NCBI GenBank assembly: GCA_947624575.1
Contig: CANQKY010000006.1
Location: forward strand, 1 to 42,126
Length of the DNA: 42,126 bases
Reading direction: 5' to 3'
DNA from: an uncultured Clostridia bacterium
Lineage (GTDB): Bacteria; Bacillota; Clostridia; Oscillospirales; Ruminococcaceae
Shown here: piece by piece, positions 17,402-25,505 of the stretch
Layout of the letters: each line of letters begins with the position of its first letter
Position numbering within the stretch: the first letter of the stretch is position 1
Translations under genes and position numbers: made by a program
The notes under the pieces: model-generated
What the model saw: only the letters and a program-made list of their open reading frames with translations
What the model was told of the DNA's origin: nothing
Database searches by the model: none

Positions 17402-18085
17402 TTATTTCGCTCCGCCGAGCTTGACGCAGCCGGGGTGCCGTCCGGGGAAGTTCATGGCAACCCGAAGGTCCATCAGCTTTTTAAGATCGCTTTCACTAAG
17501 CTCCTGCATACCGCCGATCTGCCGTGCCATCAGGCAGATTTTTGCGTAGTATTCCACCTCGTCCATGATGAAAAACGCTTTCGTCAGATTGAAGCCGACC
17601 GAAAGTGCGCCGTGGTTTTGCAGCAGGAATGCGTCATGATCCTGAATATAGGGCATCAGCGAGTCCGGCACCTCCGGCGTAGAGGGCGTGCCGTATTTGC
17701 ACACGGGAACGGTGCCGACCGTGAGGATCGCTTCCGGCAGGATAAAGTCGTCCAGCGGGATATTGCAAACGGCAAACGCGGTGGCTGTCGGGGGGTGCGC
17801 GTGTACCCCGGCATTGACATCGGGGCGCTCCCGATATACCCGCATGTGCATCTTGATCTCGGAAGAGGGATTCAAATCGCCCTCCAGCTTGTTGCCCTGA
17901 GCGTCCACCTTGATGATCATGTCGGGGGTCATATAGCCCTTGGAAACACCGGTGGGCGTGCAGTAAAACTCGTTGTCATTCACCTTGACCGAGATATTGC
18001 CGTCATTGGCTGCCACATAGCCCTTTTGGTAGATTCGGCTTCCGATTTCGCAGATTTCCTGTTTGATTTCCATTGCTGTTTGCAT
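17402..18085 (-). CDS. Class II aldolase (fuculose/rhamnulose phosphate aldolase type)
   Basis: A 227-residue zinc aldolase. The catalytic Glu76 is in SSEIKMH and the zinc ligands are His95 and His97 in VHAHPP and His158 in QNHGA; NDGNIS and TPTG are the phosphate-site phrases. Family members split a deoxy-ketose 1-phosphate into DHAP and lactaldehyde. The rhamnulokinase gene 16 bases upstream makes L-rhamnulose or L-fuculose 1-phosphate the likely substrate; this is inference from context. The start ATG 18085 follows AAAGGAG. It is last in the six-gene minus-strand run. Ribulose-5-phosphate epimerase is the main alternative family member. Confidence 0.8.
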   Translation of the reverse strand: MQTAMEIKQEICEIGSRIYQKGYVAANDGNISVKVNDNEFYCTPTGVSKGYMTPDMIIKVDAQGNKLEGDLNPSSEIKMHMRVYRERPDVNAGVHAHPPTATAFAVCNIPLDDFILPEAILTVGTVPVCKYGTPSTPEVPDSLMPYIQDHDAFLLQNHGALSVGFNLTKAFFIMDEVEYYAKICLMARQIGGMQELSESDLKKLMDLRVAMNFPGRHPGCVKLGGAK

Positions 18086-18101
18086 GTTTGCTTCTCCTTT
18101 A

Positions 18102-19574
18102 TCAGTTGATATAAGACTGAAAGACCTCGTAGCCTTTCGCATAAAGCTCCGCCTGTTCGGGCAGGAACTCCTTGCACGGTTCGGACGCCGTGACCATCGC
18201 ACGGGCTGCTTTTAAGTCGGGCAGCTCACCCAGCGCAATCAGCTGCGCCGCAATATTTCCGGTCGCGGTCGCCTCGATCGGTCCCGCGATCACCTTGCAG
18301 TCGCAGGCGTCGGCGGTCATCTGGCAGAGCAGGCGATCCTTTGTGCCGCCGCCGATCATGTGGATAGCGTCATAATGCCGCCCCGTCACCCGACCGATCG
18401 CGTCAAAGGCATAGCGGTATTTGAGCGCGATGCTCTGGTAGATACACCGCATGATCTCGCCGACCGTTTCGGGGACGGGCTGTCCGGTTTTCCTGCAGAA
18501 ATCCTGTACCCGCTTGGGCAGATTGCCCGGCGCTTCAAATACGGGATCGTCGGGGTCGATAAAGGACACAAGCGGCTTTGCCTCCAGCGCGAGCTTTTCC
18601 AGCTCGGCATAGGAAAGCTCGTTCCCCTCACGAATCCACTGGCGGCGGGATTCCTGGATCAGCCAAAGCCCGATGATGTTTTTCAAAAAGCAGGTTTTTC
18701 CGCCGAAGCCGGTCTCGTTGGTCAGATTTTCCCTTGCGCTTGCCCCATTGATGATCGGTTCGGCAAGCTCGGTGCCGAACAGCGACCAGGTGCCGCAGCT
18801 GATGTAGATAAAATCCTTGGCGTCGGTGGGGATCGCCATGATGGCGGACGCGGTATCGTGGGTCGCAACCGCCACGACCGGAACCGGCGGACAGCCGAGC
18901 TCCTCGCAGATTTCATTGGACAGCATACCGTACACCTCGCCCGACCTGATAACAGGCGGGAAAATATCGGTGGGAAGCCCAAGCTTACTAAGCAGTTTCG
19001 TGTTCCAGTCATGGGTGAGAGGATCAAGGCATTGGGTGGTGGAGGCTTCGGTCAGCTCCGCCCGCTTTTCACCGGTCAGCCAGTAGGCAAACAGATCGGG
19101 GATCATCAAAAGGCAGTCGGCGCGCGCCAGCAGCTCCGGCTGCTTTTCTTTGAGCGCCATCAGCTGAAACAGGGTGTTGATCCGCATGATCTCGGTGCCG
19201 GTGGCACGGTAGAGAGCTTCTTTTGGGATCAGCTCAAACACCTTTTCCATCATACCCTCGGTGCGGCTGTCTCGGTAATGCACAGGATTCGAAAGCAGCG
19301 CGCCGTCTTGGTCGAGCAGGGCAAAGTCCACGCCCCATGTGTCGATGCCGATCGAGTCGAAGCCGCCTGCGTGGAGCGCCTTGGTGATCCCCTGCTTGAT
19401 CTCAAAAAAGAGCCGCAGCGCGTCCCAGTGCAGCGTACCCCGCACCGATACCGGATCGTTTGTAAACCGGTGAATCTCCCGCATGGTGATCCTACCGTCC
19501 TGGTACGCGGCGAGGATCGCGCGCCCGCTTGAGGCGCCGAAGTCAAATGCCAAAATTCGTTTTGTCTGCAACAT
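18102..19574 (-). CDS. rhaB: Rhamnulokinase
   Basis: A 490-residue FGGY-family sugar kinase. N-terminal FDFGASSGRAIL and IGIDTWGVDFALLD are typical of rhamnulokinases; THDTASA, SCGTWSLFGTE and GGGTKDRLLCQMTADA mark the ATP and sugar sites. It phosphorylates L-rhamnulose at O1 (or a close ketose). ATG 19574 lies five bases after GAGGGG; an ATG one codon earlier (19577) is too close. It overlaps the end of the spoIID-like gene by context only (10 bases apart) and precedes the aldolase. No rhamnose isomerase, transporter or regulator is in the window. Confidence 0.88.
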   Translation of the reverse strand: MLQTKRILAFDFGASSGRAILAAYQDGRITMREIHRFTNDPVSVRGTLHWDALRLFFEIKQGITKALHAGGFDSIGIDTWGVDFALLDQDGALLSNPVHYRDSRTEGMMEKVFELIPKEALYRATGTEIMRINTLFQLMALKEKQPELLARADCLLMIPDLFAYWLTGEKRAELTEASTTQCLDPLTHDWNTKLLSKLGLPTDIFPPVIRSGEVYGMLSNEICEELGCPPVPVVAVATHDTASAIMAIPTDAKDFIYISCGTWSLFGTELAEPIINGASARENLTNETGFGGKTCFLKNIIGLWLIQESRRQWIREGNELSYAELEKLALEAKPLVSFIDPDDPVFEAPGNLPKRVQDFCRKTGQPVPETVGEIMRCIYQSIALKYRYAFDAIGRVTGRHYDAIHMIGGGTKDRLLCQMTADACDCKVIAGPIEATATGNIAAQLIALGELPDLKAARAMVTASEPCKEFLPEQAELYAKGYEVFQSYIN

Positions 19575-19584
19575 CATCGCCCCC

Positions 19585-20550
19585 TCAGTGTATAGTGATA
19601 CCGGTAAAGTAGTGGGTGAGAATATCGGTATAGCTCAAATTCTCCCGCAGGGCATAGAGATTGGCACCCTGACGGCTTAACCCCACGCCGTTGCCCTTTC
19701 CCCGCGTGGTAAAGACGAAGGCGTCGCCGTCCAGCGATACGGTAAAGCAGGTGCTCGGAAGTGGCGTCGGCAGGAGGGAGGAGAAAATACTGCCGGTCAG
19801 CGTTTCCTCTTTCCCGTCCACAGTAAGGGAGGTCTGCCCGCAGACCGCCAGATTTTTGGCGTATCCGCCGTCGGTCAAAGAGAGGATCGAGATCCAGGAT
19901 TCCGGCGGCTGCTCGGACGAGATCACAAAGCCCGCTTCGGTGAGGATACGGTAGAGGTCGGTAATCGGAACGCGGGTCTCGATATCCCAGTCGCTTCCCT
20001 CACTGTCATATTTGCTTTCCACGCTCACCAGATGAGGCTGGATCGAATCGATCATTTCCCGCGCCGCGTTGGTCCTGCCGGCGGTCGAGGGGCAGGAGGG
20101 TGCATAGACCACGCTGTCCCCCTCGTAGATCATCTGCCCCGATACCGCCGCAACGGCGGCGGTGTGCGCTTCATCGGGATCGCGCAGCTTCACAGCGGGC
20201 GCGATTTTTTGGGCGTTGTAATAGGCAAGGGTGCTGCGGTCAGCGACCGCCTGCGCCTTTAACGCCTCCGGCGCGTAATCGGCGTCCATTTCGGCTGCCA
20301 GCATTTTGGCGAGGATCACATCTGCGCTGTCGGTGATGACCGCGCCGCCCACCACCACGGCAAACACATCGTCCGAAAGGGTGAGGGAGTCGGGTATCGC
20401 ATACAGCTGCCCGAGCTGCGTTTCGGTTTCCAAAACGGCGGAGGCAGTGTCAATCACCGCGGTTTTTCGCATCGCGTGCCCCACAAGACCGCCTAATAAA
20501 CCGAGCAGCAGAAAGAATACGGCAAGCTGTGTCAAAAATCGTCTGCACAT
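19585..20550 (-). CDS. SpoIID/LytB-like lytic transglycosylase candidate
   Basis: A 321-residue protein with an N-terminal membrane anchor (residues 5-26). The SpoIID/LytB domain shows LAAEMDADYAPEALKAQAVADRST, with the probable catalytic Glu, and the C-terminal signature RGKGNGVGLSRQGAN...YTDILTHYFTG. SpoIID cleaves peptidoglycan glycan strands during forespore engulfment. The length and C-terminal signature fit SpoIID, but spoIIQ or spoIIID are not adjacent, so a paralogous role is possible. The usual AVAARTY reads AVADRST here. It sits between cinA-srtB and rhaB with 12- and 10-base gaps. Confidence 0.8.
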   Translation of the reverse strand: MCRRFLTQLAVFFLLLGLLGGLVGHAMRKTAVIDTASAVLETETQLGQLYAIPDSLTLSDDVFAVVVGGAVITDSADVILAKMLAAEMDADYAPEALKAQAVADRSTLAYYNAQKIAPAVKLRDPDEAHTAAVAAVSGQMIYEGDSVVYAPSCPSTAGRTNAAREMIDSIQPHLVSVESKYDSEGSDWDIETRVPITDLYRILTEAGFVISSEQPPESWISILSLTDGGYAKNLAVCGQTSLTVDGKEETLTGSIFSSLLPTPLPSTCFTVSLDGDAFVFTTRGKGNGVGLSRQGANLYALRENLSYTDILTHYFTGITIH

Positions 20551-20562
20551 ACTACTTCTCCT

Positions 20563-22800
20563 TTAGTTACCGTTCAAAAACGGATTGGTCTGCCGATGCT
20601 GGGTGTAATAGGTGTCGGGATAGCGGACATTCCCGTTGACGGTCGCGGCGTTTACATCTACCACGGCGGATTCGCCTGTCCGCACTTTCCGCGCTAAGAT
20701 CACACACCGTCCGTCCTTCAGCGTGGAATCGGAGGTACAGGTCGACAGGGTGATGATCTTATCGCTGCTGTTGACGTCCACACCGGTGTGGTACAGCGTA
20801 CGGCGGTTCACTTCGTCCATATAAATTTCAAAGTCCAGCTCATCGGTAAACCGGAGAAAATCGTGATAGTAAAACGGATCGGAATCGCTCATACTGCCGT
20901 CAATAATCATGCAGGCGAACACCTTCCACTGTCCCTTTTCATAGACGGTGTTGTAATTGATCAGCGGGTGCTCCTTAAAATAAGACAGGGAGGTGTACTC
21001 TTTCAAAGGCGAGAACATCAGCCCGCCGATGATGTTGTGCCCGTAGATGACGGTGTTGAAGTCGGCGCTGTCGGGGGAGATGTTGTTGCGGTAATCGGCA
21101 AAGGGGGTGCCGTTCCGGTTAAAGGAGCCGTCAAAGCTGGTATTGAGGTACTTGTCGTTGTCGGTCGACTGCACGACCGGCAGGGCAATATCGGTCCCGT
21201 CGATCGAAAGGTAGCCCTTGATCTCGGGATTGATCTGATACAGCTTTGCAAATTCGGGGAGATAGCCCTCCGGTAAGCCGCTTAATTCCTGCGCGGTGGG
21301 CGGAGCGTCTATCATAGTCTGAAGCCTGCCGAGCAGCCGTTGCTGCGCGACATTGTCATACACATACTGCCCGATATACACGGCGCTTACAATGAATACC
21401 GACAGCGCGACGAGCAAAATGAGCTTTCTGACCACTTCGCCCGCGCTGTCCCCTTTCCAGGGGATAAACCGTTTGAATATCATACGGTGGTGAGCCTTCC
21501 TTTCCTGCTTTTCCTGTGCAAAATAATCCTTGACCGCACGGTCCGCCTCCTCTGTTTTCATCAGAACGCGGCGCACCATATCCAGTGCGTGCATACAGGA
21601 AACGGTGCGGATATAGTCCCGCTCGTTCGCCTGCCCGTGACCCAGCTGCAGGTGCTTGACCAGTGTGGTTTCCTTGGTGTTGACGGCGACATACACGGTG
21701 CCGACCGGCTTTTCGGGCGTGCCGCCGTCCGGTCCGGCAATGCCGGTGATCCCCACGCCGATTGAGGCGTGCCCCTTTCTGCGCGCGCCGTATGCCATCT
21801 GTATGGCAACCTGTTCGCTGACGGCGCCGTACTGCTTCAGCGTTTTTTCCGAAACAAACAGCTCTGTCGCCTTGACCTCATTGCTGTAAGAGACAATGCC
21901 GCAGTCGAAAATCTCGGACGCGCCGGGGATCGAGGTGATCTTCGACGCCAGCATACCGCCGGTACAGCTTTCGGCAAGTGCGATCCGCTGCCGCTTTGCG
22001 CGGAGCATGCCGACCACGACCTCCTCCAGCGAGTCCACATCTTGCCCGTAGACCGCGTCACCGAGGATTCGGCGAATATCGTCCAGCACCGGCTTGATAC
22101 ACAGGTCTGCCATGCTTTGGTTGGGAGCGGCTGCCGTCACCCGAATCTGCACCTCGCCGTCCTTGGCATAGAGGGCGGTGGTGGGATTTTCCTGATCCAG
22201 CAGATGCTTGAGCGCCTGCTGGATTGCCGACTCGCCGATCCCGAACACCCGCAGCGTGTGGGAGCAGATCTCGCCCTCCGCGTAGCGGGAAAGATAGGGG
22301 AGCGCCTGTTCCGCAAACATCGGGTGCAGTTCTCTCGGCGGTCCGGGCAGCAGGATTACGCAGTGGACGCCGTCGTCGATAATCAGCCCAGGCGCCGTTC
22401 CGTAGGGGTTTGGCATCACCACCGCATCGGGCGGCACCATCGCCTGCTTGCGGTTGCTTTCGGGCATCTCTCTGCCGGTGCGGCGGAAGTAGGCTTCGAT
22501 ATCGTCCAGTATCTGCCGGTTTTCCAAAAGCGGTACGCCGAGCACATCGCAGACCACTTCCTTGGTCAGATCGTCGTCGGTCGGTCCGAGGCCGCCGGTG
22601 AAGATGAGAATATCGCTGCGGGAGAGCGCCAGCTCGGTCTGGCGGCGCAGCCGCTCGTAGTTGTCGCCCACAGCGGAATGATACAGCACATTGATGCCGA
22701 GCGCGGCAAGCTGGCGGGATAAAAACTGCGCGTGGGTATTTTGAATATCGCCCAGCAAAAGCTCGGTGCCGACTGCGATCAGTTCAGCATTTTTCCGCAT
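20563..22800 (-). CDS. CinA fused in frame to a class B sortase
   Basis: A 745-residue protein. Residues 1-415 are a whole CinA: GTELLLGDIQ and FTGGLGPTDDDLT of the MoCF-type domain, then the C-terminal nicotinamide-nucleotide amidase domain with LAESCTGG near 276 and ITGIAGPDGG near 351. A charged linker (416-458) leads to one membrane segment (about 460-478) and then a class B sortase domain with catalytic His588 (YGHNI), Cys688 (LSTCTSD) and Arg699 (DGRCV). CinA would sit in the cytosol and the sortase outside. The reading frame is continuous. Met440 (21483), behind AAAGGAAGG with a long 13-base gap, could start a free sortase of 306 residues. Confidence 0.8.
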   Translation of the reverse strand: MRKNAELIAVGTELLLGDIQNTHAQFLSRQLAALGINVLYHSAVGDNYERLRRQTELALSRSDILIFTGGLGPTDDDLTKEVVCDVLGVPLLENRQILDDIEAYFRRTGREMPESNRKQAMVPPDAVVMPNPYGTAPGLIIDDGVHCVILLPGPPRELHPMFAEQALPYLSRYAEGEICSHTLRVFGIGESAIQQALKHLLDQENPTTALYAKDGEVQIRVTAAAPNQSMADLCIKPVLDDIRRILGDAVYGQDVDSLEEVVVGMLRAKRQRIALAESCTGGMLASKITSIPGASEIFDCGIVSYSNEVKATELFVSEKTLKQYGAVSEQVAIQMAYGARRKGHASIGVGITGIAGPDGGTPEKPVGTVYVAVNTKETTLVKHLQLGHGQANERDYIRTVSCMHALDMVRRVLMKTEEADRAVKDYFAQEKQERKAHHRMIFKRFIPWKGDSAGEVVRKLILLVALSVFIVSAVYIGQYVYDNVAQQRLLGRLQTMIDAPPTAQELSGLPEGYLPEFAKLYQINPEIKGYLSIDGTDIALPVVQSTDNDKYLNTSFDGSFNRNGTPFADYRNNISPDSADFNTVIYGHNIIGGLMFSPLKEYTSLSYFKEHPLINYNTVYEKGQWKVFACMIIDGSMSDSDPFYYHDFLRFTDELDFEIYMDEVNRRTLYHTGVDVNSSDKIITLSTCTSDSTLKDGRCVILARKVRTGESAVVDVNAATVNGNVRYPDTYYTQHRQTNPFLNGN

Positions 22801-22821
22801 AACGACCTCCTTGTGATTTGT

Positions 22822-23997
22822 TTATTCTGAGACAAGCAGCTTCCAAGCCGTGTCCTCGACCGCCCTTTGGATAAGCGGCGCAAAGTCAAACGCCGCCTCG
22901 GCGGCTTCCACCGCCGCAAGCTGAGGACGGGTCTTGGGGTGGCGCGGCGTAAACACGGTACAGCAATCCTCGTAGGGGAGAATGGAAGTTTCATAGGTGT
23001 CGATCCGCCGCGCAATCGAAACGATCTCGCTTTTGTCCATGCCGATCACGGGGCGGAATACCGGCAGATCGCAGACGGCGTCGGTGCAGCAAAGCGCCTG
23101 CAGGGTCTGGCTGGCGACCTGCCCCACGCTTTCGCCGGTCACCAGAGCGCCAAACCGGTCACGCGCGGCAATCTGTGATGCGATCCGCATCATCATACGC
23201 CGCATGATGATGGTGAAATATTCTTCCGGACAGTGATCTCTGATCGCCTCCTGCAATTTGGTGAAGGGGACGCAGAAAAAGGGAATCCGCCCGCAGTATT
23301 CGCTCATTTTTTCGCCGAGCGTCTCCACCTTTTGGAGCGCGCGGTCGCTGGTATAGGGCGGAGCGGCAAAATGGATTCCGCCGACCTCCAGCCCCCGCTT
23401 TGCCATCATATAGCCCGCCACCGGACTGTCGATCCCGCCCGAAAGGAGCAGCAGCACCTTTCCGCTTCCGCCGACCGGCATACCGCCCGCGCCCGTAATA
23501 CTGCCGGCGTGGAGATATGCCGCACGCTCCCGCACCTCAACGGTGACGGTCACCTCCGGCTGATGGACGTCGACCCGCAGATGAGGATAGCGGGCGAGCA
23601 ACGCGCCGCCCAGCTCACGGCAGATAGCGGGGGAGTCCATCGGAAACCGCTTGTCCGCCCGCTTGGCTTCCACCTTGAAGGAGGAAGCGTCCTCCAATAT
23701 GTCGGAAAAGCATTCCTGCGCGGCGGCTTCGATCGCCGCATAGTCCTTTTCCACCGCCCATGCGCGGTGGAAGGCGGCGATCCCGAATATCTTTTTGATC
23801 CGGTTTACCGCTTCCTCCATGTCGAAGCCGTCGGATAAGGGTTCCACATAAATGGTGGACTGCGCCCGCTCAATTTTGAAATCCCCCAACGGCTTTAAGC
23901 GGCGGCGGATATTTTTGATTAAGATGGATTCAAAGGTGGTGCGGTTGAGACCCTTTAAGGCGATCTCGCCGTTTTTGATGAGAAGAATTTGTTTCAT
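22822..23997 (-). CDS. thiI: tRNA 4-thiouridine sulfurtransferase ThiI
   Basis: A 391-residue protein. The N-terminal ferredoxin-like/THUMP region (about 1-165) binds tRNA, and the PP-loop LLLSGGIDSPVAGYMMAKRG near residue 178 adenylates U8. There is no C-terminal rhodanese domain, the usual Gram-positive form, which depends on a dedicated cysteine desulfurase; one is encoded eight bases upstream. The start ATG 23997 has AGGAG five bases before it; the longer frame up to 24258 lies over the desulfurase C-terminus and is rejected. It makes s4U in tRNA and may supply sulfur for thiamine. Confidence 0.93.
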   Translation of the reverse strand: MKQILLIKNGEIALKGLNRTTFESILIKNIRRRLKPLGDFKIERAQSTIYVEPLSDGFDMEEAVNRIKKIFGIAAFHRAWAVEKDYAAIEAAAQECFSDILEDASSFKVEAKRADKRFPMDSPAICRELGGALLARYPHLRVDVHQPEVTVTVEVRERAAYLHAGSITGAGGMPVGGSGKVLLLLSGGIDSPVAGYMMAKRGLEVGGIHFAAPPYTSDRALQKVETLGEKMSEYCGRIPFFCVPFTKLQEAIRDHCPEEYFTIIMRRMMMRIASQIAARDRFGALVTGESVGQVASQTLQALCCTDAVCDLPVFRPVIGMDKSEIVSIARRIDTYETSILPYEDCCTVFTPRHPKTRPQLAAVEAAEAAFDFAPLIQRAVEDTAWKLLVSE

Positions 23998-24005
23998 AAC
24001 TGCTC

Positions 24006-25139
24006 CTAGCTGTGTGCCACTGTGTCCAGCGCGTTTTTGAGCGCCGCGGCAAAGGTGTTCAAATCGGATTCGGTCGTGTCCTTCCCGAAGCTCACCCGCA
24101 GGGTGCCGTCCCGATCGGCGGGTGAAAGCCCCAGTGCCTTGAGCACATGGCTCGGCTTTCCGCCCGCGCAGGCGGAGCCGCTGGAGAGGTAGATGTTCTG
24201 CTGCTCCAATGCGTGAAGCAGTATTTCCGAGCGGTAGCCCGCCGCCGATATGCTGCATATATAAGGTATCGCGTCCAGATAACGGTGAAGCACGATCCGC
24301 GGATCGCCCTCCAAAGCCTGTTCCAGTACGCTTTTCAGGCTTTCATAATGGCGGTAAAGCTCTGCCTGACAGCCACAGAGCATTTCGACCGCCGCGCCGA
24401 AGCCCGCAATCGCGGGGACATTCTCGGTGCCGGAGCGCAGCCCCTTTTCCTGCCCGCCTCCGGTCAGTTGGGGCAGCACCCGTCTGCCCTTTTTGAGATA
24501 GAGCGCGCCGACTCCCTTCGGCGCATAGACCTTGTGACCGCTGACGGTCAAAAGGTCCAGATCCCACCGCTCGGCGAAAACGGGGATACGGCAAAAGCCC
24601 TGCACCGCGTCGCAGTGAAACAGCACCTCCGGTCGAACGCGGCGGGCAGCCTTGACCAGCCGGTCGATCGGGAAGCGAAGTCCCACTTCGTTGTTGATGA
24701 GCATCACCGAAATCAGAATCGTGTCCTCCCGCATCGCTTCGGTCAGCTGCTGTGGTGTGATCCTGCCGTTTTGATCGGGGATCAGTCGGGTCACGGCGAA
24801 CCCGTTTTGCTCCAAACGGTTTGCGGTTTCCAGCACAGAGGGGTGCTCCACCGCCGAGACGATGATATGATCGCCGCGCCGCCGCATGGCTTCGGCGCCG
24901 CCGATCAGCGCGAGGTTGTTTGCCTCGGTCGCACCCGAGGTGAAATACACCTGCTCCGGCGCGGCGCCCATGGCTTTGGCGATCTGCCGCCTCGCCTGCC
25001 GGACAGCCTGTTCCGCCTGAAGCCCCTTTCGGTGGAGGGAGGAGGGATTGCCGTAGCATTCGGTCATCGTCCGGACTGCCGCATCGACCGCCTGCGCGCA
25101 GACGCGGGTGGTCGCACTGTTGTCCAGATAGATCTCCAT
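24006..25139 (-). CDS. Cysteine desulfurase (NifS/IscS family, ThiI partner)
   Basis: A 377-residue PLP enzyme that takes sulfur from cysteine as a persulfide. YLDNSATTRV at the N-terminus, TSGATEANNLAL, the PLP lysine in SGHKVYAPKGVGALY near residue 205, and the active-site Cys in SSGSACAGGKPSHVLKALG near residue 325 are all present. Its place directly before thiI matches the known nifZ-thiI pair of Bacillus, so it is probably the ThiI sulfur donor. The start ATG 25139 follows AAAGGAAG. It is first in the six-gene minus-strand run. Confidence 0.93.
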   Translation of the reverse strand: MEIYLDNSATTRVCAQAVDAAVRTMTECYGNPSSLHRKGLQAEQAVRQARRQIAKAMGAAPEQVYFTSGATEANNLALIGGAEAMRRRGDHIIVSAVEHPSVLETANRLEQNGFAVTRLIPDQNGRITPQQLTEAMREDTILISVMLINNEVGLRFPIDRLVKAARRVRPEVLFHCDAVQGFCRIPVFAERWDLDLLTVSGHKVYAPKGVGALYLKKGRRVLPQLTGGGQEKGLRSGTENVPAIAGFGAAVEMLCGCQAELYRHYESLKSVLEQALEGDPRIVLHRYLDAIPYICSISAAGYRSEILLHALEQQNIYLSSGSACAGGKPSHVLKALGLSPADRDGTLRVSFGKDTTESDLNTFAAALKNALDTVAHS

Positions 25140-25172
25140 AGCAAGCAGCTTCCTTTCCTCTTTATCCTATTT

Positions 25173-25201
25173 ATTATACATGATTTCACACCGGATTTCC
25201 A
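25173..25201 (-). promoter_or_regulatory. Probable promoter of the six-gene minus-strand operon
   Basis: On the minus strand TATAAT (25178-25173) is preceded at 17 bases by TGGAAA, four of six -35 matches. It lies about 35 bases upstream of the desulfurase ATG. No better promoter is seen in the operon gaps, which are 8-21 bases. Confidence 0.55.
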
Positions 25202-25411
25202 CCCTTTTTTGCGGTCGCGGGAAAATATCGTCCGGAGCGGACAAACAGGGCGGTTTTCAAAATGAAAAGGCGGCTGTTTCATTCTTGCAAAAAAGGCTTT
25301 TGTTTCCACCCATTTCCGCTCATTTTGCAAGTTTTTGAAATTCAATCGTCATATTTTATCGGCAAAATCAAGATTTTTCTGAAATTTTTGATATTTTTTT
25401 GCAAGAAAGTA
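25202..25411. other. AT-rich divergent intergenic region
   Basis: The gap between the desulfurase and glnN (25140-25505) holds the two divergent promoters. The rest, rich in A and T runs (for example TTTTTTTGCAAG), shows no gene, no RNA fold I recognise and no convincing operator. It is a reasonable place for nitrogen control of glnN, but no site was identified. Confidence 0.5.
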
Positions 25412-25440
25412 TTGACAAGGTTTCATTTTTGAGGTAGAAT
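25412..25440 (+). promoter_or_regulatory. glnN promoter
   Basis: TTGACA (25412-25417), 17 bases, TAGAAT (25435-25440), 65 bases upstream of the ATG. The -35 is perfect and the -10 is one base off. Confidence 0.85.
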
Positions 25441-25505
25441 AGCAGATGTGAGCGCGGAGTGTATCCGCTTTCCGCTGTGAAAGCATGAATTAGGAGGAAT
25501 GTGCG

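Noticed and set aside
18360-19532. 390-residue plus-strand frame opposite rhaB
   Set aside because: Shadow of the rhamnulokinase gene, whose motifs are complete on the minus strand.
20600-21480. Sortase with substrates in this window
   Set aside because: Neither secreted dockerin protein ends in an LPxTG/NPxTG-type signal, membrane segment and basic tail, so no substrate can be named here.
22822-24258. Longer thiI start at 24258
   Set aside because: The extra 87 residues are translated from inside the desulfurase gene in another frame; ATG 23997 has a ribosome site and matches ThiI starts.
25140-25505. Riboswitch or glutamine-sensing RNA in the glnN leader
   Set aside because: The leader after the promoter is about 60 bases with no recognisable aptamer fold.
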